In this document: in pieces, positions 17,580-28,432 of the stretch
How positions within the stretch are numbered: the stretch's first letter is position 1
Layout of the letters: each line of letters opens with the position of its first letter
The notes under the pieces: generated by a model
Seen by the model: the letters and a program-made list of their open reading frames with translations, nothing else
Told to the model about the DNA's origin: nothing
The model's database searches: none
Made by a program: the position numbers and the translations under genes
Assembly (NCBI RefSeq): GCF_003711105.1
Contig: NZ_CP023865.1
Coordinates: 780,001-844,000, forward strand
Direction of reading: 5' to 3'
DNA: 64,000 nucleotides
DNA from: Actinoplanes teichomyceticus ATCC 31121
Lineage (GTDB): Bacteria > Actinomycetota > Actinomycetes > Mycobacteriales > Micromonosporaceae

Positions 17580-20500
17580 ATGCAACTCGCCGGTCTGATC
17601 CCGGCCGCCCTGCGCGACCGTGGCCTCGCCCGAGCCCGCGACCTGGCCCGTAAGGGCTTCGTCGACTCGGACTCGCTCGACCTCACCGCGCCGGTCTCGC
17701 TGCGCCCGTTCGTGGTCGCCACGGTGGCCGGCCCGAGCGGCATCGGCGGCGCCCAGCGCCCGGTGCTCGCCGTCACCGCGACCTCCCGGGAGGCGGACGA
17801 CCTGGCCGACGCGCTGGGCTGCCTGATCGAGGCGGACCGGGTGGCGGTCTACCCGTCCTGGGAGACGCTGCCGCACGAGCGGCTGTCGCCGCGCTCCGAC
17901 ACGGTGGGGCGCCGGCTGGCCGTGTTGCGCCGGCTGGCCCACCCCGGCGAGAAGCCGCTGCAGGTGGTCGTCGCGCCGGTGCGGTCGCTGCTGCAACCGC
18001 AGCTCAAAGGGCTCGGCGACCTGGAGCCGGTGGAGCTGGTCACCGGCCGGGAGGCGGAGCTGGAGGCGATCGCCCGGCGACTGTCCGACATGGCGTACGC
18101 GCGGGTCGACCTGGTCACCAAGCGCGGCGAGTTCGCGGTGCGCGGCGGCATCCTGGACGTCTTCCCGCCCACCGACGAGCACCCGTCCCGGGTCGAGTTC
18201 TGGGGCGACGAGGTGGAGGAGATCCGCACCTTCGCGGTCGCCGACCAGCGGACCATCGAGCAGGTCCAGCGGCTGTGGGCGCCGCCGTGCCGGGAGCTGC
18301 TGCTGACCCCGGCGGTCCGCGCGAAAGCCGCCGCGCTCTCGGCCCGGCATCCGGAGCTGGCCGAGATCCTGGACCGGCTGGCCGAGGGCATCCCGGTCGA
18401 GGGGATGGAGTCGCTGGCGCCCGCCCTGCTCGACGGCACCGACAGCATGGAGCTGCTGCTGGACTGCATGCCGGCCGGGACCCACGTGCTGCTCTGCGAT
18501 CCGGAGCGGATCCGGACGCGGGCGCACGACCTGACCCGTACCTCCGACGAGTTCCTCGAAGCGTCCTGGGCCGCGGCCGCCACCGGCGGCCAGGCGCCGA
18601 TCGACGTCGGCGCGGTCGCCTTCCGCAGCCTCGCGGACGTGCGGTCGCACGCGGCGACCCTGCGCCAGCCGTGGTGGACCATCTCGCCGTTCGGCCTGGC
18701 CGACACCCCGGCGGCGGAGGCCCTGCCGTGGGAGGACGCCGCGACGGTGCAGGTCGCCCCGGACACCGGCGACGCCGTCGCGCTGGCCGCGCAGCCGGTG
18801 CCGCTCTACCACGGCGACACCGCCAAGCTGGCCGGCGACCTGTCCGGGTGGGCCGCGGCCGGGTGGGCGATCGCGCTGGTCTTCGAGGGCAAGGGCACCG
18901 CGCAGCGGGCCACCGAGCTGCTGCGCGACGCGGGCATCGGGGTCACCCCGGTCGACGCGATCACGGCGCCGATCGCCGACGGCCAGCTGCTGGTCACCTG
19001 CGGCGGGCTGAACCACGGCTTCGTCGACGAGGCGTCCCGGCTCGCGGTGATCACCGGCAACGACATCTCCGGCGGCCGGGGCGCGTCCACCAGGGACATG
19101 CGCAAGATGCCGGCCCGCCGGCGCAACACCATCGACCCGCTGGAGCTCAAGGCCGGCGACTTCGTGGTGCACGAGCAGCACGGCATCGGGCGGTACGTGG
19201 AGCTGGTGCAGCGCACCGTCAACGGCGCCGACCGGGAATACCTGGTGATCGAGTACGCCCCGTCCAAGCGGGGCCAGCCCGGTGACCGGCTCTACGTCCC
19301 CACCGACCAGCTCGACCAGCTCTCCCGCTACGTCGGCGGCGAGCAGCCGGCATTGCACAAGATGGGCGGCGCCGACTGGCAGAAGAGCAAGGCGCGGGCC
19401 CGGAAGGCGGTCCGGGAGATCGCCGCGCAGCTGATCCAGCTGTACGCGGCGCGCCAGGCCTCCAAGGGGCACTCGTTCGGGCCGGACACCCCGTGGCAGC
19501 GCGAGCTGGAGGACGCCTTCCCGTACACCGAGACCCCGGATCAGCTGGCCGCCATTCACGAGGTCAAGCACGACATGGAACTGGCCGTCCCGATGGACAG
19601 GCTGATCTGCGGCGACGTCGGGTACGGCAAGACCGAGATCGCGGTGCGCGCGGCGTTCAAGGCGGTGCAGGACGGCAAGCAGGTGGCCGTGCTGGTGCCC
19701 ACCACGCTGCTCGCCCAGCAGCACTTCAACACGTTCACCGAGCGGATGAGCCAGTTCCCGGTGCAGATCCGGCAGCTGTCCCGGTTCCAGACGCCGAGCC
19801 AGGCCGCGCTCGCCCTGGAGCAGGCCGCCGACGGCACCGCGGACATCGTGATCGGCACGCACCGGCTGCTGGCCAAGTCCACCCGCTTCAAGAACCTTGG
19901 ACTGATCATCGTGGACGAGGAGCAGCGGTTCGGCGTCGAACACAAGGAGCAGCTCAAGGCCCTGCGGGCGTCGGTGGACGTGCTGACCATGTCGGCCACC
20001 CCGATCCCGCGGACCCTGGAGATGGCGATCACCGGCATCCGGGAGATGTCGACGATCGCCACCCCGCCGGAGGAGCGGCACCCCGTCCTGACCTACGTCG
20101 GGGCGTACGACGACAAGCAGGTCGCCGCCGCCATCCACCGCGAGCTGCTCCGCGACGGGCAGGTCTTCTACCTGCACAACCGGGTCGAGTCGATCGACCG
20201 GGCGGCGCGCAAACTGCGCGAGCTGGTGCCCGAGGCGCGGATCGCGGTGGCGCACGGCCAGATGAGCGAGGAGCAGCTGGAGAAGGTGATGGTCGGCTTC
20301 TGGGAGAAGGAGTTCGACGTGCTGGTCTGCACCACGATCGTCGAGTCCGGCATCGACATCCCGAACGCCAACACCCTGATCCTGGAGCGCGCCGACCTGC
20401 TCGGCCTGGCCCAGCTGCACCAGATCCGCGGCCGGGTGGGCCGGGGGCGGGAGCGGGCGTACGCGTACTTCCTCTACCCCCGGGACAAGCCGCTCACCGA

Positions 20501-21200
20501 GCACGCGCACGAGCGGCTGGCCACCATCGCCCAGCACACCGAGCTCGGCGCCGGCATGTACGTCGCGATGAAGGACCTGGAGATCCGGGGCGCCGGCAAC
20601 CTGCTCGGCGGCGAGCAGTCCGGCCACATCGAGGGCGTCGGCTTCGACCTGTACGTCCGGATGGTCGGCGAGGCGGTGCAGGCGTTCAAGGGCGAGCGCC
20701 CCGAGGAGGAGGCCGAGGTCAAGATCGATCTGCCGGTCGACGCGCACCTGCCCACCGAGTACATCGCGGTCGAGCGGCTGCGCCTGGAGATGTACCGCAA
20801 ACTCGCCGAGGCCCGTGACAACGCCCGGCTGGAAGAGGTCGTCGCCGAGATGACCGACCGCTACGGCGAGCCGCCGGCCCAGGTGGTCAACCTGATCGCG
20901 GTCGCCCGGTTCCGCCAGCTGGCCCGGGCGTACGGCCTGACCGACGTCTCCATGCAGGGCAAGCACATCCGCTTCTCGCCGCTCGCGCTGATGGACTCCA
21001 AGCAGATGCGGCTCAAGCGCTACCACCCGGATTCGGTCTACAAACCGGCGAACGAGCAGGTCAGCGTCCCGCGGCCGATGACCCGCCGGCTCGGGGGCGA
21101 GCCGCTGCGCGACCAGGAGTTGCTCCAGTGGTGCGCCCAGCTGCTCTCCGACGTCCTCGGCCCGGCGCCGGCTCCGGCCGCGGCCGCGACGCGCGGGTGA
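17580..21200 (+). CDS. mfd: transcription-repair coupling factor Mfd
   Basis: The 1206-aa protein has, in order, UvrB-homology modules, the CarD-like RNA-polymerase interaction domain (around GDFVVHEQHGIGRYV), the helicase motor with Walker A GDVGYGKTE (about 677-685) and DEEQ box (about 778), the RecG-like TRG region, and the C-terminal D7 domain. It removes stalled RNA polymerase and recruits UvrA. The ATG at 17580 is preferred over a GTG 15 codons upstream because the conserved MQLAGLIP start follows it. Confidence 0.97.
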   Translation: MQLAGLIPAALRDRGLARARDLARKGFVDSDSLDLTAPVSLRPFVVATVAGPSGIGGAQRPVLAVTATSREADDLADALGCLIEADRVAVYPSWETLPHERLSPRSDTVGRRLAVLRRLAHPGEKPLQVVVAPVRSLLQPQLKGLGDLEPVELVTGREAELEAIARRLSDMAYARVDLVTKRGEFAVRGGILDVFPPTDEHPSRVEFWGDEVEEIRTFAVADQRTIEQVQRLWAPPCRELLLTPAVRAKAAALSARHPELAEILDRLAEGIPVEGMESLAPALLDGTDSMELLLDCMPAGTHVLLCDPERIRTRAHDLTRTSDEFLEASWAAAATGGQAPIDVGAVAFRSLADVRSHAATLRQPWWTISPFGLADTPAAEALPWEDAATVQVAPDTGDAVALAAQPVPLYHGDTAKLAGDLSGWAAAGWAIALVFEGKGTAQRATELLRDAGIGVTPVDAITAPIADGQLLVTCGGLNHGFVDEASRLAVITGNDISGGRGASTRDMRKMPARRRNTIDPLELKAGDFVVHEQHGIGRYVELVQRTVNGADREYLVIEYAPSKRGQPGDRLYVPTDQLDQLSRYVGGEQPALHKMGGADWQKSKARARKAVREIAAQLIQLYAARQASKGHSFGPDTPWQRELEDAFPYTETPDQLAAIHEVKHDMELAVPMDRLICGDVGYGKTEIAVRAAFKAVQDGKQVAVLVPTTLLAQQHFNTFTERMSQFPVQIRQLSRFQTPSQAALALEQAADGTADIVIGTHRLLAKSTRFKNLGLIIVDEEQRFGVEHKEQLKALRASVDVLTMSATPIPRTLEMAITGIREMSTIATPPEERHPVLTYVGAYDDKQVAAAIHRELLRDGQVFYLHNRVESIDRAARKLRELVPEARIAVAHGQMSEEQLEKVMVGFWEKEFDVLVCTTIVESGIDIPNANTLILERADLLGLAQLHQIRGRVGRGRERAYAYFLYPRDKPLTEHAHERLATIAQHTELGAGMYVAMKDLEIRGAGNLLGGEQSGHIEGVGFDLYVRMVGEAVQAFKGERPEEEAEVKIDLPVDAHLPTEYIAVERLRLEMYRKLAEARDNARLEEVVAEMTDRYGEPPAQVVNLIAVARFRQLARAYGLTDVSMQGKHIRFSPLALMDSKQMRLKRYHPDSVYKPANEQVSVPRPMTRRLGGEPLRDQELLQWCAQLLSDVLGPAPAPAAAATRG

Positions 21201-21248
21201 TCGGGGGTGGGCGACGTAGATCACATTACGCGTGAGACAGTGTTGACC

Positions 21249-22031
21249 ATGCAGCGTAACCGCCGACTCGCATCCATGGTCGTCGTCGCGTCCCTTGCGC
21301 TCGCCGGCCTGTCCGCCTGCCGTTCCGAACCGGCCGTGGCCGCCTACGTCGGCGACACCCGGATCACCGAGAAACGGGTCCAGGACATCTGGGACGACGC
21401 GCGTGCCGCGTTCACCCGGAACCCGGCGGCGAGCGCCCCGGCCACCGACCCGGAGACCGGGGCACTCAACGCCCCGGCGAGCGGCACGGACCCGGCCGCC
21501 CTGCCGATCACCCGCGCCGACATCGTCAACGTCCTGGTCAGCCGCGAGCTGCTGAACCGGGTCGCGGCCCGGCACAACGTCACGGTGCCCGCCGACCTCG
21601 CCTACGACCAGATCGCCGGCAAGCTCCGGCTGCCGGAGAACGCCGAGTACGTCCGGCTGTACACCCAGTACATCGCCCTGCTGAGCGTCGTCGAGCAGTC
21701 GGTGCAGCGCCCGGCCCCGCTCACCGACGACGACCTGCGCGACATCTACCAGCGGTTCGGCGCCAACGGGGCGCTGGACGCCGGGACCACCTTCGAGAGC
21801 TTCCGCAGCACCCTGCCCGAGCAGGCGGTGCAGCAGCTGCAGGCGGCGGTCACCGTCCGCACCGAGGTACGCGAGATCGCCGAGCCGCTGGACGTCACGA
21901 TCAACCCGCGTTACCAGCCGCTGGAGATCGGCCTGTACGGCATCCAGAACAGCCAGGTCAGCCCGATCTACCAGCTCGTCGCCGCCGAGCTGGGCGACGA
22001 GTCGGCCGTCCCGGTCACCGACGTCAGTTGA
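21249..22031 (+). CDS. SurA N-terminal-domain-like lipoprotein
   Basis: The 260-aa protein starts MQRNRRLASMVV and carries a lipobox LSAC at about residues 17-20, so it should be lipid-anchored outside the membrane. The following region (VAAYVGDTRITEKRVQDI) resembles the SurA/PrsA-like chaperone N-domain. No parvulin catalytic domain is evident. It sits between mfd and mazG, an arrangement I recognise from other actinobacteria. It overlaps mazG by 4 bp. Confidence 0.82.
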   Translation: MQRNRRLASMVVVASLALAGLSACRSEPAVAAYVGDTRITEKRVQDIWDDARAAFTRNPAASAPATDPETGALNAPASGTDPAALPITRADIVNVLVSRELLNRVAARHNVTVPADLAYDQIAGKLRLPENAEYVRLYTQYIALLSVVEQSVQRPAPLTDDDLRDIYQRFGANGALDAGTTFESFRSTLPEQAVQQLQAAVTVRTEVREIAEPLDVTINPRYQPLEIGLYGIQNSQVSPIYQLVAAELGDESAVPVTDVS

Positions 22032-22987
22032 GCACCCGGATCGTTCTGCTGGTCACCTCGCCGCGCCTGCCGGCGGGGCTGCTGACCGCGGAGGCGTGGG
22101 ACACGGTGCGCTCCGGGCCGGTCTTCGCCGCCGCCGAGAGCGAGCAGGCGGCGGCGCTGCGGGCGGCCGGCGTGCCGGTCACCGTGCTGGACACCGACGC
22201 GCAGGGGCTGCTCGACGCGATCGGCGGCGCGCCGCTGGCGGTCTGGCTGGCCGGTCCGCACGGCGACCAGCCGTTCGCCCGGCAGCTCGGCCTGCGGCTG
22301 GCCCGTGAGCCCGGCCTGGCCGAGCTGGAGCTGATGTACGGCTCCTGGGATCCGCCCGGCGCCCGGCTGCTGGACGCCGTCGCGGTGATGGACCGGCTGG
22401 TCTCGCCCGGCGGGGACCCGTGGAAGCGGGCGCAGACCCACCGCACGCTCGCGCCGTACCTGCTGGAGGAGAGCTACGAGGCGTACGACGCGATCGACCG
22501 GGACGACCTGGACGAGCTGCGCGAGGAGCTGGGCGACGTGCTGCTGCAGATCGTGCTGCACGCCCGGCTCGCCGAGGAGCTGCCGGACGGCCGGGCCTGG
22601 AACGTCGACGACGTGGCCGGGACGCTGGTCGACAAGATGGTGCGGCGCAACCCGCACGTGTTCGCCGGACAGCGGGTCGAGGACCTGGAGGAGATCACCG
22701 CCAACTGGGAGCGGATCAAGCGCGAGGAGAAGGCGCGGGAGTCCGTACTGGACGGGGTGGCGCTGAGTCAGCCGGCGCTGGCGCTGGCCGCCAAGATCCT
22801 GCAGCGGGCGCGGCGGGGCGCGGTGGACGTGCCCCTCCCGGCCGGCGACGACCTCGGCGCGGTGCTGTTGCGGCTGGTCGCCGAGGCCCGCGCCGCCGGC
22901 CTCGATCCCGAGGCCGCGCTGCGGCAGACCGCCCTGGCGTACGCACAAGCCGTGCGAGCAGCGGAAAACGCCGGAGCCGCCGAGTAG
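22028..22987 (+). CDS. mazG: MazG-family nucleoside triphosphate pyrophosphohydrolase
   Basis: The 319-aa protein has a variable N-terminal half and a MazG domain containing LEESYEAYDAI and the metal-binding EELGDVLLQIVLHARL, followed by DKMVRRNPHVFAG. The family hydrolyses (d)NTPs to monophosphates and cleans the nucleotide pool. The assigned start is TTG 22028, overlapping the lipoprotein stop. A later start is possible because the N-terminal half is poorly conserved. Confidence 0.9.
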   Translation: MSTRIVLLVTSPRLPAGLLTAEAWDTVRSGPVFAAAESEQAAALRAAGVPVTVLDTDAQGLLDAIGGAPLAVWLAGPHGDQPFARQLGLRLAREPGLAELELMYGSWDPPGARLLDAVAVMDRLVSPGGDPWKRAQTHRTLAPYLLEESYEAYDAIDRDDLDELREELGDVLLQIVLHARLAEELPDGRAWNVDDVAGTLVDKMVRRNPHVFAGQRVEDLEEITANWERIKREEKARESVLDGVALSQPALALAAKILQRARRGAVDVPLPAGDDLGAVLLRLVAEARAAGLDPEAALRQTALAYAQAVRAAENAGAAE

Positions 22988-22997
22988 TTTTCTGGAC

Positions 22998-24614
22998 ATG
23001 CCGGAGTTCGCGCCGCTCGCCGAACGCATCGTCGACGCTCTCCTGGAGAGCGATCCCGTCACCGCCCTGCACGCGGGCGATCACCGCTTCGACGATCGCC
23101 TGCCCGACCTCTCCGCCACCGGCGTCACGGCCCGGGCCGCCATGCTGCGCGACGCGGCCGACACGCTCACCGGGGTCGACGCCGACGTGCTCGACCCCGA
23201 GGAGCAGGTCGACCACGCCATCCTGGCCGCCGCGGTCGAGCGCGGGCTGTTCGAGCTGACCGCGGTCCGCGAGCACGAGTGGAACCCGCTGGAGCACAAC
23301 CCCGGCCCGCTGCTGCACGCTCTGCTGGCCCGGCCGTTCGCGCCCGCGCAGGAGCGTCTGGTGAGCCTGCGTGGCCGGCTCGCCGCCCTGCCGGACGCGC
23401 TGGCCGGCGCCCGCGCGGTGCTGCGCGACGTGCCCCGCGTCCACGCCGAGACCGCGGCCGGGCAGTTCGCCGGCACGGCCGGGCTGATCCGTGACCAGCT
23501 GCCCGCCCTGCTGGCGCAGGAGCCGGGCCTGCGCGTGACGGTCGAGCGGGCCGCCGCGGCCGCGCTGGCGGCGCTCGACGAGTTCGGCGGCTGGCTGCGG
23601 CAGCTGCTGGACAGCGGCGAGCCGGGCCGCGATCCGCGACTGGGCCGCCGGCTGTGGGAGGCGCGCCTGTGGCACACGCTGGACACCGAGCTCTCCGCGG
23701 CCGAGGTGCTCGCCCGCGCCCGGGCGAACCTGGACCGGGTCGGTGACGTGCTGCGGGAGCTCGCCGCCGAGCTGGTCGGCGGCCCGGCCGACGACGGCAC
23801 CGTACGCCGCGCCCTCGACACCATCGCCGAGCGGCACCCGGACAACTCCTCGATCCTCGGCCTGGCCCGGGCGTCGATGGACGAGGCGGTCGAGTTCGTC
23901 CGCCGGCACGACGTCGTGTCGCTGGTCGACGACCCGTGCGTGGTCGAGGAGATGCCGGAGTTCGCCCGGGGCGTCGCGGTGGCCTACTGCGACCCGCCCG
24001 GCCCGCTGGAGACCGCCGACGTGCCGACGTTCTACTGCATCGCCCCGGCCCCGTCCGGCTGGTCACCGGAGCGGGTCCGCAGCTTCTACCGCGAGTACAA
24101 CAACGAGATGATCCGCAACCTCACGGTGCACGAGGCCATGCCCGGGCATTTCCTGCAGCTGGCGCACGCCCGCCGGTTCCGGGCCGGCACCCGGGTCCGC
24201 GCGCTGGGCTGGTCCGGCCCGTTCGTGGAGGGGTGGGCGGCCTACGCCGAGGAGCTGATGGCCGGCCTCGGGTTCGGCGGCCGCACGGTCCGGATGCAGC
24301 AGCTCAAGATGCAGTTGCGGATGAGCCTCAACGCCATCATCGACCAGCTGGTGCACTGCGAGCAGCTGCCGGAGCCGGAGGCGATGGCCCTGATGACCGG
24401 CCGCGGCTTCCAGGAGGAGGGCGAGGCCGCCGGCAAGTGGCGCCGGGCCCTGCTCACCTCGACCCAGCTCTCGACGTATTTCGTCGGCTACACCGAGGTC
24501 GCCGCCCTCGCCGCGGCCCGTCCGTTCGGCGCCACCCCGAAAGCCTGGCACGACGCCATGCTGGCGCACGGCTCGCCACCCCCGCGGCACCTGCGCACCC
24601 TGCTGGACGTCTGA
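22998..24614 (+). CDS. DUF885 family metallohydrolase-like protein
   Basis: The 538-aa protein carries HEAMPGHFLQ in its C-terminal half, the HExxPGH motif typical of DUF885 proteins, with downstream acidic residues in FVEGWAAYAEELM. Members are thought to be zinc-dependent peptidase-like enzymes. No signal peptide is seen, so it is cytosolic. It follows mazG by 10 bp and is probably in the same transcript. Confidence 0.88.
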   Translation: MPEFAPLAERIVDALLESDPVTALHAGDHRFDDRLPDLSATGVTARAAMLRDAADTLTGVDADVLDPEEQVDHAILAAAVERGLFELTAVREHEWNPLEHNPGPLLHALLARPFAPAQERLVSLRGRLAALPDALAGARAVLRDVPRVHAETAAGQFAGTAGLIRDQLPALLAQEPGLRVTVERAAAAALAALDEFGGWLRQLLDSGEPGRDPRLGRRLWEARLWHTLDTELSAAEVLARARANLDRVGDVLRELAAELVGGPADDGTVRRALDTIAERHPDNSSILGLARASMDEAVEFVRRHDVVSLVDDPCVVEEMPEFARGVAVAYCDPPGPLETADVPTFYCIAPAPSGWSPERVRSFYREYNNEMIRNLTVHEAMPGHFLQLAHARRFRAGTRVRALGWSGPFVEGWAAYAEELMAGLGFGGRTVRMQQLKMQLRMSLNAIIDQLVHCEQLPEPEAMALMTGRGFQEEGEAAGKWRRALLTSTQLSTYFVGYTEVAALAAARPFGATPKAWHDAMLAHGSPPPRHLRTLLDV

Positions 24615-24649
24615 GCCCCGCCGCGGGCCGGGTCGAATCTTCGCCGGGC

Positions 24650-24753
24650 GGCGACCCGGTTCCGGTGGCCGGGGGAGACGGCCGGCGATCCGGTTCCGGG
24701 GGCCGGGGGGAGAGGGCCGGCGATCCGGTTCCGGTGGCCGGGGGGAGACGGGA
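24650..24753. repeat. 34-35 bp imperfect direct repeats
   Basis: Three copies of a unit beginning GGCGAYCCGGTTCCGG start at 24650, 24684 and 24719. They lie in the 287-bp gap between two convergent genes. The rest of that gap shows no gene. Confidence 0.8.
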
Positions 24754-24901
24754 CCTTGGGAACCCCGGCGCGGGGCCAGCGGCAGTGGCCCGCCCCGCCC
24801 GCGGACGGAAGGCTGTGGTGCGGGGAAACAACAGCGAACACCCGGGAATGTCAGTCCCGAACGGGAGGTGGTCGAGAGCGAGACGACCAGGACGGGAAGG
24901 A

Positions 24902-25546
24902 TCACCTGGGCCGGCGGTCTGTCACGTCGGCGCCGGGCGGGATCCGGAAGTCACCGTCGCCGGCGGCCGAGGTCAGGTCGGTGAGGGTCATTTCCAGCTC
25001 CGTCCCGGCGACCGTGCCGGTGAAGGCCGCCAGGATCCCGTCCCCGGTCACGCACACCTCGAACGACCAGCGCACCCGCAGACAGGCCACATGCCGCGCC
25101 GCGAGCGTGGTGTCGCGTTGCGAGATGTCCAGGGCCGGTTGCGTCTCCGCGGCCCGCAGCATCGCCTGCGCGGCGCCGGAGGTGATCACCCCGCTGCTCG
25201 CCGGCGGCGCCGCGACCGGTCCGCCGGGCGCGGTGATGGTGCAGGTCCGGGTGCCCGTGCACCGGATCGGCCCGTCCGGCGTGACGATCAGGCGGCCGTC
25301 CGGCCACCGGTACGCCACCCGTGGCGGGTCCTGCGCCCGGGTGACCGTGGCGGTGCCCCCGCCGGCCACCCGGTACGTCGCGGTGTACGTCAGCGCGGCG
25401 GAGTCGGCCAGTTGCCCGGCGAGCTGGGCGACCGCGTCGGCCGTCCCGACCCCGGAGGCGCTGGCCTGGTCGACACCGGTGCAGGCCGCCCCGGCGAGCA
25501 GCACGCCCGCGGCCAGTAATCCATTCACAAAACGAAGGCGGGCCAC
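24902..25546 (-). CDS. lipoprotein of unknown function, TTA at codon 10
   Basis: With a GTG start at 25546 the 214-aa product begins MARLRFVNGLLAAGVLLAGAAC, a textbook lipoprotein signal with lipobox LAGAAC. The mature part is rich in beta strands (RVAYRWPDGRLIV, FEVCVTGDGILAAF) and resembles uncharacterised actinobacterial lipoproteins. A TTG 18 codons upstream is an alternative but less likely start. A TTA codon lies at 25517-25519 inside the signal peptide (codon 10), suggesting bldA-dependent expression. The function is not known. Confidence 0.7.
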   Translation of the reverse strand: MARLRFVNGLLAAGVLLAGAACTGVDQASASGVGTADAVAQLAGQLADSAALTYTATYRVAGGGTATVTRAQDPPRVAYRWPDGRLIVTPDGPIRCTGTRTCTITAPGGPVAAPPASSGVITSGAAQAMLRAAETQPALDISQRDTTLAARHVACLRVRWSFEVCVTGDGILAAFTGTVAGTELEMTLTDLTSAAGDGDFRIPPGADVTDRRPR

Positions 25547-25638
25547 GATCACCACCCTGGCCCACCCGGCCACCGCCCGCAAACGATATCCGCCGATCAA
25601 TTGGCCGGCGGAATCCGCAATTGCGTATTCCGCTTTGC

Positions 25639-26265
25639 TCAGGCCGACTCCGCGGCTTTGGCACGCATCAGGAGCTGGTAACGCATGACATAACGTCTAA
25701 TGATCTTCGCCTGTGACTCACCCGGGTCGTAGAGCGCCACCATCTCCACGGAGAGCGGGCCGCGCACCGGCACCTGCTGGCGTACGGCGCTGGCCTTGGT
25801 GACGGTGGCGTGCAGGTCGATCGCATCCGGCCCGAGCTGTACCCGCAGCGTCACCTCGTGTCCCGGCCGCACCTCGACATCGGTGAAGTGCGCCCGCACC
25901 GAGCGCTCGCTGATGTCGTGCACCCAGCCGATCGCGTCCGGATGTTCCGGGCGGCTCATCACGATCGGCTCGCCCCCGCCGCCACGCACGTACAGCCGGT
26001 TCTGGGTGATCTGCGGCTCCCCGTCCAGGCGCAGCTGGACCCGGTTCTCGTCGATCCCGGCGACCGCGGCGGATACCTCGTACCGGCCGCGCGGCGCGGC
26101 GGACCAGCGCAGAATCACCGTGGAGCCGATCAGCGGCACCTGGGAGCGGGCGAGCGAGACCGTCACGACCGTGGTGGAGGCGGCCACCACGCGGACGCCG
26201 GTGTGGCTCTCGCCCCCGGCCTCCATCTCGACGCGTGCGCCGTCGGGAAACAGGCTGCTGCTCAT
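25639..26265 (-). CDS. PilZ-domain protein
   Basis: The 208-aa protein has a YcgR-N-like beta domain (about 1-90) and a PilZ-type domain. NRLYVR supplies the RxxxR motif and HDISERS the DxSxxG motif, but without the final Gly. PilZ proteins bind cyclic di-GMP and alter motility or polysaccharide export. The missing Gly makes binding uncertain. The ATG at 26265 has AGGGGG upstream. It ends 93 bp before the lipoprotein gene and may be cotranscribed with it. Confidence 0.8.
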   Translation of the reverse strand: MSSSLFPDGARVEMEAGGESHTGVRVVAASTTVVTVSLARSQVPLIGSTVILRWSAAPRGRYEVSAAVAGIDENRVQLRLDGEPQITQNRLYVRGGGGEPIVMSRPEHPDAIGWVHDISERSVRAHFTDVEVRPGHEVTLRVQLGPDAIDLHATVTKASAVRQQVPVRGPLSVEMVALYDPGESQAKIIRRYVMRYQLLMRAKAAESA

Positions 26266-26425
26266 AGTGCCCCCTGTTTCGGCAGGCGGGCCGCTGTTTT
26301 GAGGTATACCGGGCGGTGAAGTTGACCGGCCGGGCGAACGCGCGGCACACGGGCTCGATACGCTCTTGCGGGTGTGGTCGGCCCGCAGGGTCGCGGACCG
26401 AAACTGTATCCGTACAAACCATTAG

Positions 26426-27724
<1,299 letters not shown>

Positions 27725-27749
27725 TACCGGACCGGCAGATCATGGAGTT

Positions 27750-27793
27750 GTGGCACCCGCGTTCGGCGGCATAGGTTTCCGAGCGGGTGCCAC
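27750..27793. terminator. hairpin between eno and ftsB
   Basis: An 11-bp perfect stem (GTGGCACCCGC / GCGGGTGCCAC) encloses a 22-nt loop. There is no T-tract, so it may be a factor-dependent terminator or a transcript-processing structure. Confidence 0.45.
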
Positions 27794-27835
27794 GATCCGT
27801 GCCGGGTCGCCGGAGCGCCACGGGGAGGGGTGGAG

Positions 27836-28432
27836 ATGACACAGCGTCGCATGCCGAGCGGTCAGGGCCCGTCCCGCCGGTCGAGCGCGAGCGGCCGCCC
27901 CGGCACCGGACGCACCCGGGGCGCCGGCCCGCTGCGGGTCGAGGCCCGCCCCACCGTCCGGGTCGCCACGGCGCGCGCGGCTCGTCCGGCCGGCTCACGG
28001 CGTACGTCGCAGTCCGGCGGCCCGGCCGCCAAGCGCACCGCCGCGCCGCGCCCTCGCGCGCTGACCAGCCGGGCCACCATCCTCCTCGCGGTCTTCGTGG
28101 TCCTCGCCCTGGCCTACACCTATCCGGTCCGGGTCTACCTGCAGCAGGAGTCGCAGATCGCCCAGATGGAGCGGGCGCAGGCGCAGCAGCGGGCCCAGAT
28201 CGCCGAGACGGCGAAGGAGCTGGAGAAGTGGAAGGACAAGGAGTACATCCGGATCCAGGCCCGGAAAGAGCTGTATTACGTACGCCCGGGTGAGGCGCCG
28301 CTGCTGGTGATCAACGACCCGGATGGCGCCGCCCGCGACGCCGACCAGAAAGCCCCGGCGGCCGCCCCGGACCGCTGGTACGACACGCTGTGGCACAGCG
28401 TCCGAGCCGCCAACGCGGAGCCCTCGAACTGA
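27836..28432 (+). CDS. ftsB: septum formation initiator FtsB/DivIC-like
   Basis: The 198-aa protein has a long basic, Ser/Pro-rich cytoplasmic N-terminus, one membrane segment (about residues 82-99), and an extracytoplasmic coiled coil (QESQIAQMERAQAQQRAQIAET) ending near YVRPGE. This is the actinobacterial DivIC/FtsB layout of the FtsQLB-type divisome complex. The ATG at 27836 has GGGGAGGGG five bases upstream. It is the first of four overlapping genes. Confidence 0.9.
   Translation: MTQRRMPSGQGPSRRSSASGRPGTGRTRGAGPLRVEARPTVRVATARAARPAGSRRTSQSGGPAAKRTAAPRPRALTSRATILLAVFVVLALAYTYPVRVYLQQESQIAQMERAQAQQRAQIAETAKELEKWKDKEYIRIQARKELYYVRPGEAPLLVINDPDGAARDADQKAPAAAPDRWYDTLWHSVRAANAEPSN

Noticed and set aside
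17226..21575. 1449-codon open frame antisense to mfd
   Set aside because: It is a by-product of extreme GC bias opposite a well-supported mfd gene. The translation is low-complexity, rich in Arg, Gly, Asp, His and Val, without domains.
24650..24753. Repeats considered as CRISPR or att sites
   Set aside because: They are directly adjacent with no unique spacers, and no mobile gene is nearby.
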